Below are positions 1 through 9,484 of a stretch of 64,000 nucleotides of DNA, one piece after another. Numbering within the stretch: position 1 is the stretch's first letter; every line of letters starts with the position of its first letter. The notes below the pieces were generated by a model. The model did not search any database, was not told the DNA's origin, and worked only from the letters and a program-made list of their open reading frames with translations. Source of the stretch: Alligator mississippiensis (taxonomy: Eukaryota > Chordata > Crocodylia > Alligatoridae). The stretch covers positions 87,360,261 to 87,424,260 of the forward strand of contig NC_081829.1 in the NCBI RefSeq assembly GCF_030867095.1, given 5' to 3'. A program made the position numbers and the translations under genes.

Positions 1-88
1 AGTTAATTCTCAGAAGTAATAGGCTGTATGCACTTTGTCACCTCTCTTGTTTACACTTACTGAAATTTTTAAAATTTTACTCCTTCAG

Positions 89-197
89 GATGCAGAAAAC
101 GCAATTGTGCACATGGGAGGCCAGTGGTTGGGAGGCCGTCAGATTAGAACTAACTGGGCAACACGAAAACCACCAGCACCTAAAAGTACACAAGAAA
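89..197 (+). CDS. TIAL1: TIAL1 exon: end of RRM2
   Basis: The acceptor is ctccttcag before 89 and the donor is gtaaga from 198. The 109 bp begin in phase 0 at [11 protein letters not shown] and end after the first base of the Asn codon that follows STQE. The exon contributes the last helix and strand of RRM2 and the start of the RRM2-RRM3 linker ([11 protein letters not shown]). Confidence 0.95.
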
Positions 198-3100
198 GTA
201 AGACTTCATATGTTATCCTATTTTTTGCTCTTCAGTATATATGGACTGTTTAGTATCAACTACGTAACATTTTTGTTTAGGAGTAGCCTAACAACCAAAT
301 TCACTTCATTCCTAATTCAAAATATTTGACGTTCAGCCCTTAAATAATAAAGGCCTCGTGAATCAAGTCCACTGTAGGTTTTTTCCACTGATTTTTTTCC
401 TTTGAAAATGTAGGATGCATATGCCAAATGTATAATTCTGTACAAAATAATTGAAAACAGATTCGAGCCTTCTGTGTTTTTTTCCTTCTAAATATAGATA
501 GCACAAAACAACTGAGATTTGAAGATGTAGTAAATCAGTCAAGTCCAAAAAATTGTACTGTTTACTGTGGAGGAATTGCCTCTGGATTAACAGGTATTAT
601 TACTTCACTCATTTTTTTGTTTTTTGTTCTTTTTGTGCACCAAAACCACTAATAAAACATTGCATCTATTGTAGATCAACTTATGAGACAAACATTTTCA
701 CCATTCGGACAGATCATGGAAATAAGAGTTTTTCCAGAGAAAGGTTACTCATTTGTCAGGTAAGGCTATTACTGAAAATGTAGTTATTGTTTAATTTCTT
801 ACATGCATCATATCTTCAATGTGTATTTGAAGATACTCCAAATACTGTCACTGTTGAAGTATATGTTCATAGGAAAATTTGGAGCTTTAAACATCTCATT
901 ATGCATTTGGATCTCAGAAGATGAAGGCCTATAAACTGTCATAGTTGAAACAAGCTACGTCCATTTACTGCGATAGTGGCTTTTAACGTTAAATTAAAAC
1001 TTTGTCAGAGTAGTATGGGCTTCATTTCTGTTTGTCCTCTCTAGGTTTTCAACCCACGAAAGTGCTGCACATGCAATTGTTTCAGTTAATGGAACTACGA
1101 TTGAAGGACATGTTGTTAAATGCTATTGGGGTAAAGAATCCCCTGACATGACTAAAAACTTCCAACAGGTAACTAAAATTTAACCTATTAGGAAAATTAG
1201 TTTAGTGTTTCACAGAAACAATGGAGTGTAAAAACTGATGTGCTCCTATAGATGACCCTCACTAGTTTGTGAATCATTCTGAATTAGATAGTAAAGTTCT
1301 TAGTGAAATCGCATGTTTAGTCATCTTTGTTTATGTAACCTAGTTGATCAGGTTGGGCTTGTGGTTTTGCTAAAATATCACGTCTGTATGACTCAAGTGT
1401 GGGAGTGACTTTGGGGGTAAAAAATCTAGTTGTTATAGTTATGAGGACTAGGTAAAGCTCCAGCTAACTAGTTTAATAATGCAACCTTAATTTTAATTCC
1501 AGTATTGCAGAAGCAATTTTTTTTTCCTTATTTTTCTGTTAAAACTAAAAAACTGATTTCAGCCAGGATAGTTAATTCCATAGGTTAAATATTTGATCTT
1601 GTCAGTAAACATATAACTTACGCTGTCCATAGAACCATAATTTTTTTTTTCCTTAGGTGGACTACAGTCAGTGGGGACAGTGGAGTCAAGTGTATGGAAA
1701 TCCTCAGCAGTATGGGCAATACATGGCTAACGGGTGGCAAGTACCATCATATGGAATGTATGGCCAAGCATGGAATCAACAGGGATTTGGAGTAGAGTAA
1801 GTAGTTATACATGTCTTGAAAGCTTGAAAAATATACTTCTAAAATACTTCTAGGAATTCTAGATCTGCAGTGCTCCCCACTTCAGGATTCTTAGCATCAG
1901 CGCTGATCTTGGCTTAAGCTTTGCAAGCCAAGGTCTGTGTGTTGAGAAGTTTAAGTCTTCTGGAGAGAGTGCTGGAGCACTGAGACTTAAACTTCATTTA
2001 GTGTGCTGTGCACAAGAACTTTCCAAGATTAAAGGTGGCTTCTATTCTTGACTTTGTGACTATGCCAGAGCTTTCTGAAACTTGAGTTGGAAAACTTGAA
2101 GATGGACTTCTGGGCATTGAAAAAATCTGTAGCTTAGGGTATTTGTAAGGAATTGTAATGCTGTGTGATTCAGAACCATTTATTTGATCAGATGCTAACT
2201 GAGGGCTAACAGCTGTGTGTCTGACTCTTTTTTTTATATCCTTTACACAAGATTTATAAAGTTGCAAGTTCAAATTGTCTTAATTGTATAACATCTTTAC
2301 TGCAGTACTGCTCAAAATATGGCCTGTGGGCCAGTTCCAGCCTACAGAGCTGGGTCATTCAGTCTGTGGGTCTCCCATGAGTCTGAAAGTTTGGCAGTGT
2401 GAATTGATGAGGTTCTTTGAGCTCTGCAGCAGTTGATGCTGCCCCTGCTCCAACACCACTACGTTTTTTTGGACTTGGGGGGAGCCCCATGGACTAGATA
2501 ACATTGCCCTGGCATGCAGCCCATTCATTCAGCACACTTGCCAGAAACATTAAGCACCATTGCTTTACAGGACTTGACAGTAGCATTTTCACCACGGACT
2601 TGCTAGCATTCTTCTTCCCACCAAAGCACTTAAGTTATGCCCATCTTTTTTGTCTTATGGCTGATGTTGACTGGAATGTCATAGTTCTAGGAGCATCGTG
2701 TTAACTCCTGCTACAAAATCAGTTAAGGTCACCTTTGCTATGCACCACTGTTTTTCTTCATGAAAAACTTCAGTTTATTGAAGTAGCTACAGGCTGACTG
2801 TTGTAGTGTTATTTCCATTTAAAATAAAACCATAGAAACTTCTTTAAGTTTGTAGAACAGCATGTAGGAGCTGCATCAGGCTTTTATGTAATAGCTGCAT
2901 TCCCTTGCTGTATAGAGAACTGTTGAATTAAATTTTTTTTCGATGCTATATCCTGTTGTAATTTTTCTCCTACTTAATAGGAAAAGTGCGGTATAAATTA
3001 CTGACTTGGTAACATTAAGTTGCACTGAAGGGGCTAACAGCTGTTTAAAGGAATTGAATAATGACTCTTGTGAGTTAAACAAGGTTGCCAGGAAAACTTA

Positions 3101-5857
3101 GTTTTAACATGTAATGGGTAGGTAGGCCTGTGCAAATTGGGAAGTATTCGATTTGGATTCAGCCGATTCAGAGGACACTGACTCGATTCGGTGAGTCGAA
3201 TTACTGTCCCCATTCAATTTGGCTGAATTGGAATCAGAGATTTGGTGCTGATTCGGATCGGCCGGGGAGAGGCAGGCACATCCAGGCGGCTGCAGGTTCT
3301 CCCACAGCTCCTCCAGCTGTGCCTGCCTCTCCTCAGGTGGGGGGAGCTGTGAGAGAAGCCTCCATGGCTGCCGTGCCCGGCCCCACCCCCTGCCTGACCC
3401 CAGCCTAGTCCTGGCACTTAAAAAGTCCCACACTCACTGGGTGCCGCAGAGGTTGTGGGGGCTCTGGGGCATCCTGGCAGAGCCCCTGCCCCTGATGGCC
3501 CTCCTGACTGGCCCCAGCAGGAATAAAAAAACAAAATAAAACCCAAAAAAACAAAACCTTATCTCACTCACTGGCAGTGGGGACTCTGGGGCCACATGGG
3601 AGAGCCCCCCAGCACAGTCACCACTCCCCAATCCCCCTACCCATCCCCAACATACCAGCGATTTAAAGGGGGAAAAAAAAGCCCTGCACTCACTGGCTGG
3701 AGCTGCAGTGATTGGGGCCTCTGGGTACTCGTGGCAGAACCCCCTTGCGCAGGGAGGCAGTGGGGATTGTCCCATCCCGCCTGGCACCTGCACAGCAGCT
3801 GCCTCACGCTGCGGATGCAGCGCACCTCAGCAGGGCACCGCACACTGTCTGGGAGCTGGGGTAGCTCCACATGTCAGTGGAGCCCGGCACTTCACGGCCC
3901 CAGCACCCTGCCAAGCCCTGCTGCACCCATGCCATGCTGCCCCGCTTTGCACGGGGGTAGGGGCACTGCCACGAGTGCCCAGAGGCCCTGTCACTGCTGC
4001 CAGAGCTGGTGAATGCAGGGCTTTTTTTTTTTAATTGCTGGAATGCTGGGACTGGGCAGTGGGGGAGTGCGGCGGTCTCTGCCACGTGGCCCCAGAGCCC
4101 CCACAACTGCTGATAGTGCTGGTGAGTGCATAGATTCATAGATGTTAGGGTCGGAAGGGACCTCAATAGATCATCGAGTCCGACCCCCTGCATAGGCAGG
4201 AAAGAGTGCTGGGTCTAGATGACCCCAGATAGATACTTATCTAACCTCCTCTTGAAGACCCCCAGGGTAGGGGAGAGCACCACCTCCCTTGGGAGCCCGT
4301 TCCAGACCTTGGCCACTCGAACTGTGAAGAAGTTCTTCCTAATGTCCAATCTAAATCTGCTCTCTGCTAGCTTGTGACCATTATTTCTTGTAACCCCCGG
4401 GGGCGCCTTGGTGAATAAAACCTCACCAATTCCCTTCTGTGCTCCCGTGATGAATTTAACCTGCATGCAGGTTTTTTGTGTTTTGTTTGTTTTTTGATTC
4501 CTGGGCTGCCTGGGGGGGGGGGAGCATCAGGGGCAGGGCTGGGGAGGGAGCAGTGATCGGGGAGCAGGGGCTGTGCGAAGGGTCTCTGCCAGGATGCCTC
4601 AGAGCCTCCACAGCCCCTGCTGCAGCTGGTGAGTGCGGGGATTTTTTTTTCTTTCTTCTAAAGTGCCGGGACTAGGCTGAGGCCAGGCAGGACTACCATG
4701 GGGGCTTCTTCCACAGCTCCCCCTGTCCAGGGAGAGGCAGGCACAACTGGAGGAACCGTGGGAGAACCTGTGGCTGCCTGGCTGTGCCTGCCTCTCCCCA
4801 GCCGATCCAAATCTCTTTTGAATCCATTCAGAAGCGTTTGATTCAACTCGGACCTTTTAATGGGTCTCTCGATTAGATTCGGCCGCTGAATTGGTCCGAA
4901 TCTCCTCCGAATCGAATCGGCGACTGAAGCTTCTCACAGCTCTAGTAATGGGTATAATTAAGATGGACTAAGCACTAACTGTATTCAAGTATTCAAATCA
5001 TGCCTTTTTGTACCTGTGGAGAATAGTGGCCTGTGCAGGCGTTCTTTCCTGGCAGTGCAAATTTCCCAGAAATTTGCAGCACTGGAAGTCTTAGTGAGAG
5101 GGGCAGTGTGCCGGTGTTCCAGCCTGCAGCTGCTGCTGCCCCTGCTCCCTGCACATTCCCAGACAAGGGTGACCCTCATCCCCGAGAAGGGTGAAGCAGC
5201 AGCTGTCCCCCTCACCACTGCTGCCACACTGGGTTTAGCCTGGTCTGGGGAATGTGAGGGGAAACCATTACCTGTTGTTACTTTCCTCCCAGCAACCAGG
5301 AAGAGTAGAGCATCTTCTCTAATCCTCCATTCCTCCCTCCCCACACTGGGGTCACCTTTGTCAGGGGATGGCAGGAGAAGCGTTTTCTCCCAGGAGGAGC
5401 AGTGCAGGAGAAATGTTACAGGCACTGATTCCTGAACGTATTTACATGCACAGGAAAGATCTTCCTCAAGTTGCTTCAAAAGAAACTGCATGAACACTAA
5501 CACTCCTAGTTTCTAGGAGGACAAATGAATGCTGGTCCATACTCCCAAGTTGTTGGCTTTTGTTTAAGAGCCAGGCACAGTTTAGGACTTTAAAACTTGC
5601 TACCCTCTGTATGCTCTCTTATATGAAGACATTAGGGATTTTTCTTGTACTCACCAGGAGTTAAAATGTAACAGAAGCAATATCAGATGTTGTATCTCTT
5701 TATTCATAAAGTTGACTTTTCATTTTGTCTTTTCTCAAGCCAATCTACATCTGCTGCCTGGATGGGTGGATTTGGTGCTCAGCCTGCCCAGGGACAAGGT
5801 GCTCCTGTAATACCTAACCAAGCTGGATATGGTATGGCAAGCTACCAAACACAGTGA
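89..5857 (+). CDS. TIAL1: TIAL1 (TIAR), 3' six coding exons, partial at the 5' side
   Basis: TIAR is a nuclear-cytoplasmic RNA-binding protein with three RRMs and a Q-rich prion-like tail. It binds U-rich RNA, promotes use of weak 5' splice sites, and represses translation in stress granules (family knowledge). The window encodes the C-terminal 223 residues in exons 89-197, 498-593, 675-759, 1045-1168, 1657-1796 and 5740-5857, which join in frame with GT-AG introns. Visible parts are the end of RRM2 ([20 protein letters not shown]), all of RRM3 with RNP2 TVYCGG and RNP1 KGYSFVRF, then the Q/Y/G-rich tail ending [10 protein letters not shown]. By recall the product is nearly identical to human TIAR; the tail is about three residues shorter in the proline-rich stretch before NQAGYG. 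TIA1, the paralogue, fits less well because the linker [20 protein letters not shown] and the tail match TIAR. The upstream exons lie outside the window. Confidence 0.97.
498..593 (+). CDS. TIAL1: TIAL1 exon: linker and start of RRM3
   Basis: The acceptor is aatatag and the donor gtatta. The exon encodes the linker [18 protein letters not shown] and the first RRM3 strand with RNP2 ([12 protein letters not shown]). The donor is weak at +4 to +6 and is followed by a long U-rich tract in an intron of only 81 bp. Confidence 0.95.
594..674 (+). promoter_or_regulatory. Short U-rich intron after a weak 5' splice site, candidate TIA-family autoregulatory site
   Basis: The 81-bp intron begins gtattatta and continues with runs such as attttttttg and ttttttgttctttttg, ending ttgtag. 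TIA1 and TIAR are known to stimulate U1 recruitment at weak donors by binding U-rich sequence directly downstream. A TIAL1 intron with this design could be bound by its own product. The tract is seen in the sequence; autoregulation is inference. Confidence 0.4.
675..759 (+). CDS. TIAL1: TIAL1 exon: RRM3 middle
   Basis: The acceptor is ctattgtag and the donor gtaagg. The 85 bp encode [27 protein letters not shown], the first helix, second strand and most of RNP1 of RRM3. The Arg codon of the RNP1 segment is split across the next intron. Confidence 0.95.
1045..1168 (+). CDS. TIAL1: TIAL1 exon: end of RRM3
   Basis: The acceptor is cctctctag and the donor gtaact. The exon completes RNP1 (RF), then encodes [20 protein letters not shown], the last strand [10 protein letters not shown], and the start of the tail [10 protein letters not shown]. 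Confidence 0.95.
1657..1796 (+). CDS. TIAL1: TIAL1 exon: Q/Y/G-rich tail, first part
   Basis: The acceptor follows a T10 tract (tttttccttag); the donor is gtaagt. It encodes [20 protein letters not shown], then [20 protein letters not shown] and QQGFGV. This prion-like, low-complexity region drives stress-granule assembly in the family. Confidence 0.95.
2303..2562. mobile_element. hAT-type MITE with decayed target duplication
   Basis: The left end cagtactgctcaaaatatgg and the reverse complement of the right end (caatggtgcttaatgtttct) form an imperfect terminal inverted repeat of Charlie-like type, followed inside by the familiar 'ggcctgtgggccag' segment. It is flanked by ctttactg and ctttacag, an 8-bp target duplication with one mismatch. 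It is 260 bp with no transposase. The divergence suggests an old insertion. Confidence 0.6.
3119..4944. mobile_element. Fold-back DNA transposon (hAT-like, 8-bp TSD) with about 310-bp terminal inverted repeats
   Basis: Both sides are flanked by gtaatggg (3111-3118 and 4945-4952). The left end reads tagg-taggcctgtgcaaa, with a tagg duplicated at the edge; the right end reads ctcacagctcta. Roughly 3123-3430 is the inverted copy of 4640-4944: both carry the subterminal attcg-rich blocks, the ggggagaggcaggcaca block and the cctagtc-cggcact block. The middle (3430-4640) is GC-rich and made of repeated segments around 'ctggtgagtgc' followed by poly-T, in inverted arrangement. A CR1 tail is inserted at 4131. 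No transposase frame is recognisable, so it is non-autonomous. Family assignment rests on the TSD length and the ends. Confidence 0.7.
4131..4465 (-). mobile_element. CR1 LINE 3' end nested in the fold-back element
   Basis: The reverse strand encodes the C-terminus of CR1 ORF2 (including [20 protein letters not shown] and [13 protein letters not shown]), then the typical 3' UTR and the tail formed by catagattcatag repeats at 4131. It is 5'-truncated at about 4465. The sequence tgca is present on both sides but is too short to prove a target duplication. It must be younger than the surrounding element. Confidence 0.88.
5740..5857 (+). CDS. TIAL1: TIAL1 last coding exon and stop
   Basis: The acceptor is ttttctcaag and the stop is TGA at 5855-5857. 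It encodes [20 protein letters not shown] followed by [15 protein letters not shown]. Compared with the human tail as I recall it (QPPQGQAPPPVIPPPNQAGYG), a proline-rich stretch is shortened. The frame with the preceding exon is exact (split Asp codon ga|c). Confidence 0.95.
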
Positions 5858-6109
5858 GCTGGAACTCTGTTTAAAAGTGTGTATTTCATGATAGGCTTCA
5901 GTTTCCAGTGACACTCTGAGGACTGGAATGTAGACACCGGAAAAAGAAAATATTTATTTTAAAAAATGGAAATGTTTGGAACCTTTAGCACAGCTTTGCT
6001 TTGGTGAAGGACACAAATGTCTTCTAGTTCTGCCTTTTTAAGTTTTTGTTCATGATGGATATGAACATGTTTTTTCTTTGTGTACAAAAACTAAAATAAA
6101 GTCAATAAA
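5858..6109 (+). terminator. TIAL1: TIAL1 proximal 3' UTR with tandem poly(A) signals
   Basis: The 3' UTR starts at 5858. Two AATAAA hexamers lie at 6095-6100 and 6104-6109, followed by T-rich sequence. An AU-rich stretch with ATTTA sits near 5950 (aaaatatttattttaaaa), a possible target for ARE-binding proteins including the TIA family. Confidence 0.75.
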
Positions 6110-8868
6110 GACAATTCTGACTACAAATTTTGATATAGTAGAACAAATGGCTAATGCATTTGATCTTTAGATTACCATTCCATTTTTTTGTTCTGTCTTC
6201 AGTGTTTTACATCACTGTGCTTTTTAAGAGAAATGACATTTGAAATACAGTAAGTGGTTTTTAGTTGAACATACATCCTGAAATTAACTGTGGACCAACC
6301 ATCACACCCGGTAAGACAGTATTGCTTTTTCAACTAATATGAAGATATCACTCAGAAATCATATGTAGCCATGAAGTTATTTTTTAAAAATATTTAATTT
6401 TCTATATGCTTTAGAGAAACAGAAATTTAGTTCAGTAAGGGGTGAAAAACAGTACTGTCTGAATTATGAGTGAACTTTTGCTGTCCACATTCAGGCACAT
6501 ACTAAAACATTTTGAATCTGGTTTACTTATTAAAACTAAGTCATTTTGCATTTAATTTTGAGAAGCAAAATGTTTTTGCAAGTATGATGTTTGTATTAAG
6601 TCAGGCAGACATACTTAAGCTTTTACATAAAGTTTGAAGGCTACACATTGTAAATATTTCATAATTACAATGTTTCAAAAGCATGCTTAAACATAGAAGT
6701 AGCAATGTAATTATTCAGAGTAATACTTAATATACTCTACTGCTTTATGCAGTAGATTGACAAGAATGTGCAAGACTGACATTTCCAAAGTTGGCTATTA
6801 TGTAAAGTTACATAAATTACTATACAGAGAGCCTTAATTTTAATTTCATAAATCCTTAATGCATCACCTTTTGTCACTAGAAATCTGAATTTTTTGCTTT
6901 TCATTATTTGGTATGTAAATACCTTGGTTAACAACCTTGTAAACTGATTTCAAGGTTAATATAAGTTGTATAGTATCTTGAGTGTTTTGAAAAATCTTGA
7001 TGTTTTTTAAGTCTAGAAATATTTTGCCCAAGAATTTTTTAACAAGATTGTTAAAACATCTTATTTTAGAAGATATTCAATGTGCCATTTGGTAAATGGA
7101 GATGCAGTTGAAACAGTACACTGAGTTGTGACTTATTTTTAATTAAAGTTTTTGTCTTCATGGGTGGTTTGCATGTGACGAACCTGTACAGAGGCTGGGT
7201 TGTTTGTGTACTGAGTGTGTAAATGGATAAATCATGAAGATGTTTAAATGGTATACTTGGGTTATTTCTGAATTATTTTATGGATACATTGATATAAACT
7301 GCCTCAATAAATTTGAAGTTGAAAATGAATGTAAGTTAGATACAAGTACTGTCTCTTACCTGTGACAGCTAGGGGGTGCACGTGTTTCAGCAGTATACCT
7401 GAATACTCTGAGACAGGCACTGTGATATAAAAGTGTAGGACATGCTACAATAGTCCAGTGAAGTAAACTTGCATAAAAAATGGAATGTTGCTCACAATTT
7501 TGGATTACAGTTTTGAAAGTGTTTGAGAATTTCTGCATTTTAGTACATTCTGTGTGTTTTTTCAAGGTAGAATAGGACTTTGAAATGGAAGGTTGCAGTT
7601 TAACACTACAAATCTAGCCAAGTTTTATAACTGATTACACATCTAAATGCTTTAGAAAATCAGGTGATTCCTTTGGGCTTTTTTTTCCCTCTGCTTATAG
7701 CACCTTACCTCTTAGGTCAGGTTGACGGGGAGAAGTTTTGAAAGAACATCTTATCAGTGGGCTAAATTATACCTGCAGGAACATACATGCAACTGTGATG
7801 GGCACCTTAGGCATGCAATAATGACTGAAGTCAGTGTGAAACCACAAGTGCTTGTGATGGCAGAACTTGGCCCTTTATTTCTCTTTGCTTCTTCTTTACA
7901 GTGTACTTACTATTGTTCTGCTGAAGCTAGAAATCTCGTCTATAAGAATCTTGCATTTCTATAAATTTTGTGTATATATGTATATCTTTTAAGCGAGGAT
8001 CGGCTATACATTGTAGTTTGGAAATTTTCACAGACAAGTCTGAATTTTTATAATGCTTACCTGGTAAAAGGAAACTAAACCTTTCATGGGTCATCAGAGA
8101 CATGAATTTGCAAATTATTTTAGGGTTTATATCTTTCACTATCATGTGAAGTGTGGGGTTTCTACTTATTTCTAGGTGTGGAAATAACTTAAGTAGTAAA
8201 ACTATTGATGTGTTCTGGCTGTATGCTGTGATTTTTGAGCACGGCTCTTTCATGAGTTTACTGAATATTTAGATGCTGTGGGTGTATTGCCACAAATACT
8301 CAATGAAAAGTGGGCATAAAGCTAAGCCAGTGATTCTTCAAGATTTAAATATGCAGAACTGTCTGGTTGAAATGAGAAGAGCAATATGTCCACTGTGAAA
8401 ATGGGCTCTAGCTGACCTGTGTTGTAGGAGGATGAGACGCATGATATCCTTATCTCTCCGTTAAGTTAGGTTGCTTCCAACTGTTTTTATACATCTTTTC
8501 TTTAACAGTGATATTTCTTTGCAGACTATTCAAGCTACAAGAGTTTCCCGTGTCTTGAGGCTTGTAATTCTGTAGCACTGTGAAGAAGAATTAATGCTTT
8601 GATTGAGAAGAAAGCAATAGAATTCATAAGTGCATCACTGACAGTTTAATTTTTTGGCACCAAAGAGCCTCTTGAACCATATTGCTTTTTCGAATGATGC
8701 TGTTACACTGTTGTAATCTGACACGCTCTAGCTGCAGCAATCGACCATTACCTAACCCCTTGCCACTAGGATTTGGATTTCAGAAATCATTGATTTATCA
8801 TGGCTGACATTGGTGGGGCAACCTTAAGCAAGGTTGTAATCCACATTTGCAGAAAATGTTTCAATAAA
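6110..8868 (+). terminator. TIAL1: Possible extended TIAL1 3' UTR with distal poly(A) signals at 7306 and 8863
   Basis: This AT-rich stretch has no coding exon and no transposon I recognise. AATAAA occurs at 7306-7311 and 8863-8868, the latter followed by T/G-rich sequence (cctgttttgtc). Long 3' UTRs are usual for TIA-family genes, so alternative polyadenylation here is plausible, but no transcript evidence is available. Confidence 0.4.
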
Positions 8869-9125
8869 AGCAAACTATGATAAATTGCTTATCCTGTTTT
8901 GTCATTCATTAAATTCTTCTTCCTTTACAGTAAATTGATAGCAAGTACACAAGATCTGAGTTTTGTAAACTATGCATTTGTATAAGATGCATACAACTTA
9001 AAGTAAATTTTTTATTTCATGCGAAATGCAATGTTGAAATATTTAGTTGCTGAGTTTGAAGTTGTATTCAGAACTCTTACTCCTGCCTCCTTCTGCATAT
9101 TAATTCTGAAACTCTTCAAATATAT

Positions 9126-9408
9126 ATATATCTCAATCAGCCAATTGCCCAGCAAGAATGACGGGTGAGAAGGGGGCTGGGATAGAGTGCTGCCACTTAA
9201 CGCCCCATGCCGCTGCTCTTCTGCCTCTTGCAGGGAGAGGGATGGGGGAGCCGAGGCCAACGCTGCTGGCCCCCCACCCTCTGTCTGACCCTCGGCACTG
9301 CTTTGGGATCATGGCGGCGCTCCCCCACACTTGGAGCACTCTGACTGTTTCCGTCAGCCAATTAGAGCGAGAATAAAGTGTGACAAACGGACATAGGCTT
9401 TTATAAAA
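9126..9408 (-). mobile_element. Possible non-autonomous Helitron-like or other GC-rich insertion between AT microsatellites
   Basis: A sharply bounded GC-rich block sits inside AT-rich DNA. On the reverse strand it opens with tataaaagcctatgtccgtt, which resembles the 5' end of reptile and bat Helitron families. An 'attggctgac'-like motif occurs near both ends (9138 and 9354). I could not define a Helitron 3' hairpin, so the family call is weak. Confidence 0.3.
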
Positions 9409-9468
<60 letters not shown>

Positions 9469-9484
9469 AGATACATATATATAA
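9409..9484. repeat. Compound AT / GT microsatellite
   Basis: About 11 AT dinucleotides (9409-9430) run straight into 15 GT dinucleotides (9431-9460), then a degraded mix of ATGTGTAT and ATAT units to about 9484. Confidence 0.95.

Larger units (their letters stand above)
1797..5739 (+). other. TIAL1: TIAL1 last intron, 3.9 kb, carrying transposon insertions
   Basis: No coding exon is visible. The intron holds a hAT MITE (2303-2562) and a 1.8-kb fold-back element (3119-4944) with a CR1 tail nested in it. The remainder is unique-looking AT-rich sequence. Open frames inside the GC-rich fold-back element are chance frames. Confidence 0.85.

Noticed and set aside
35-329. 72- and 79-codon frames at the start as separate small genes
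   Set aside because: The first is TIAL1 exon 89-197 read through into its introns, the second an out-of-frame shadow.
3596-4193. GC-rich frames of about 110-140 codons as proteins
   Set aside because: They lie wholly inside the non-autonomous fold-back transposon and overlap on both strands.
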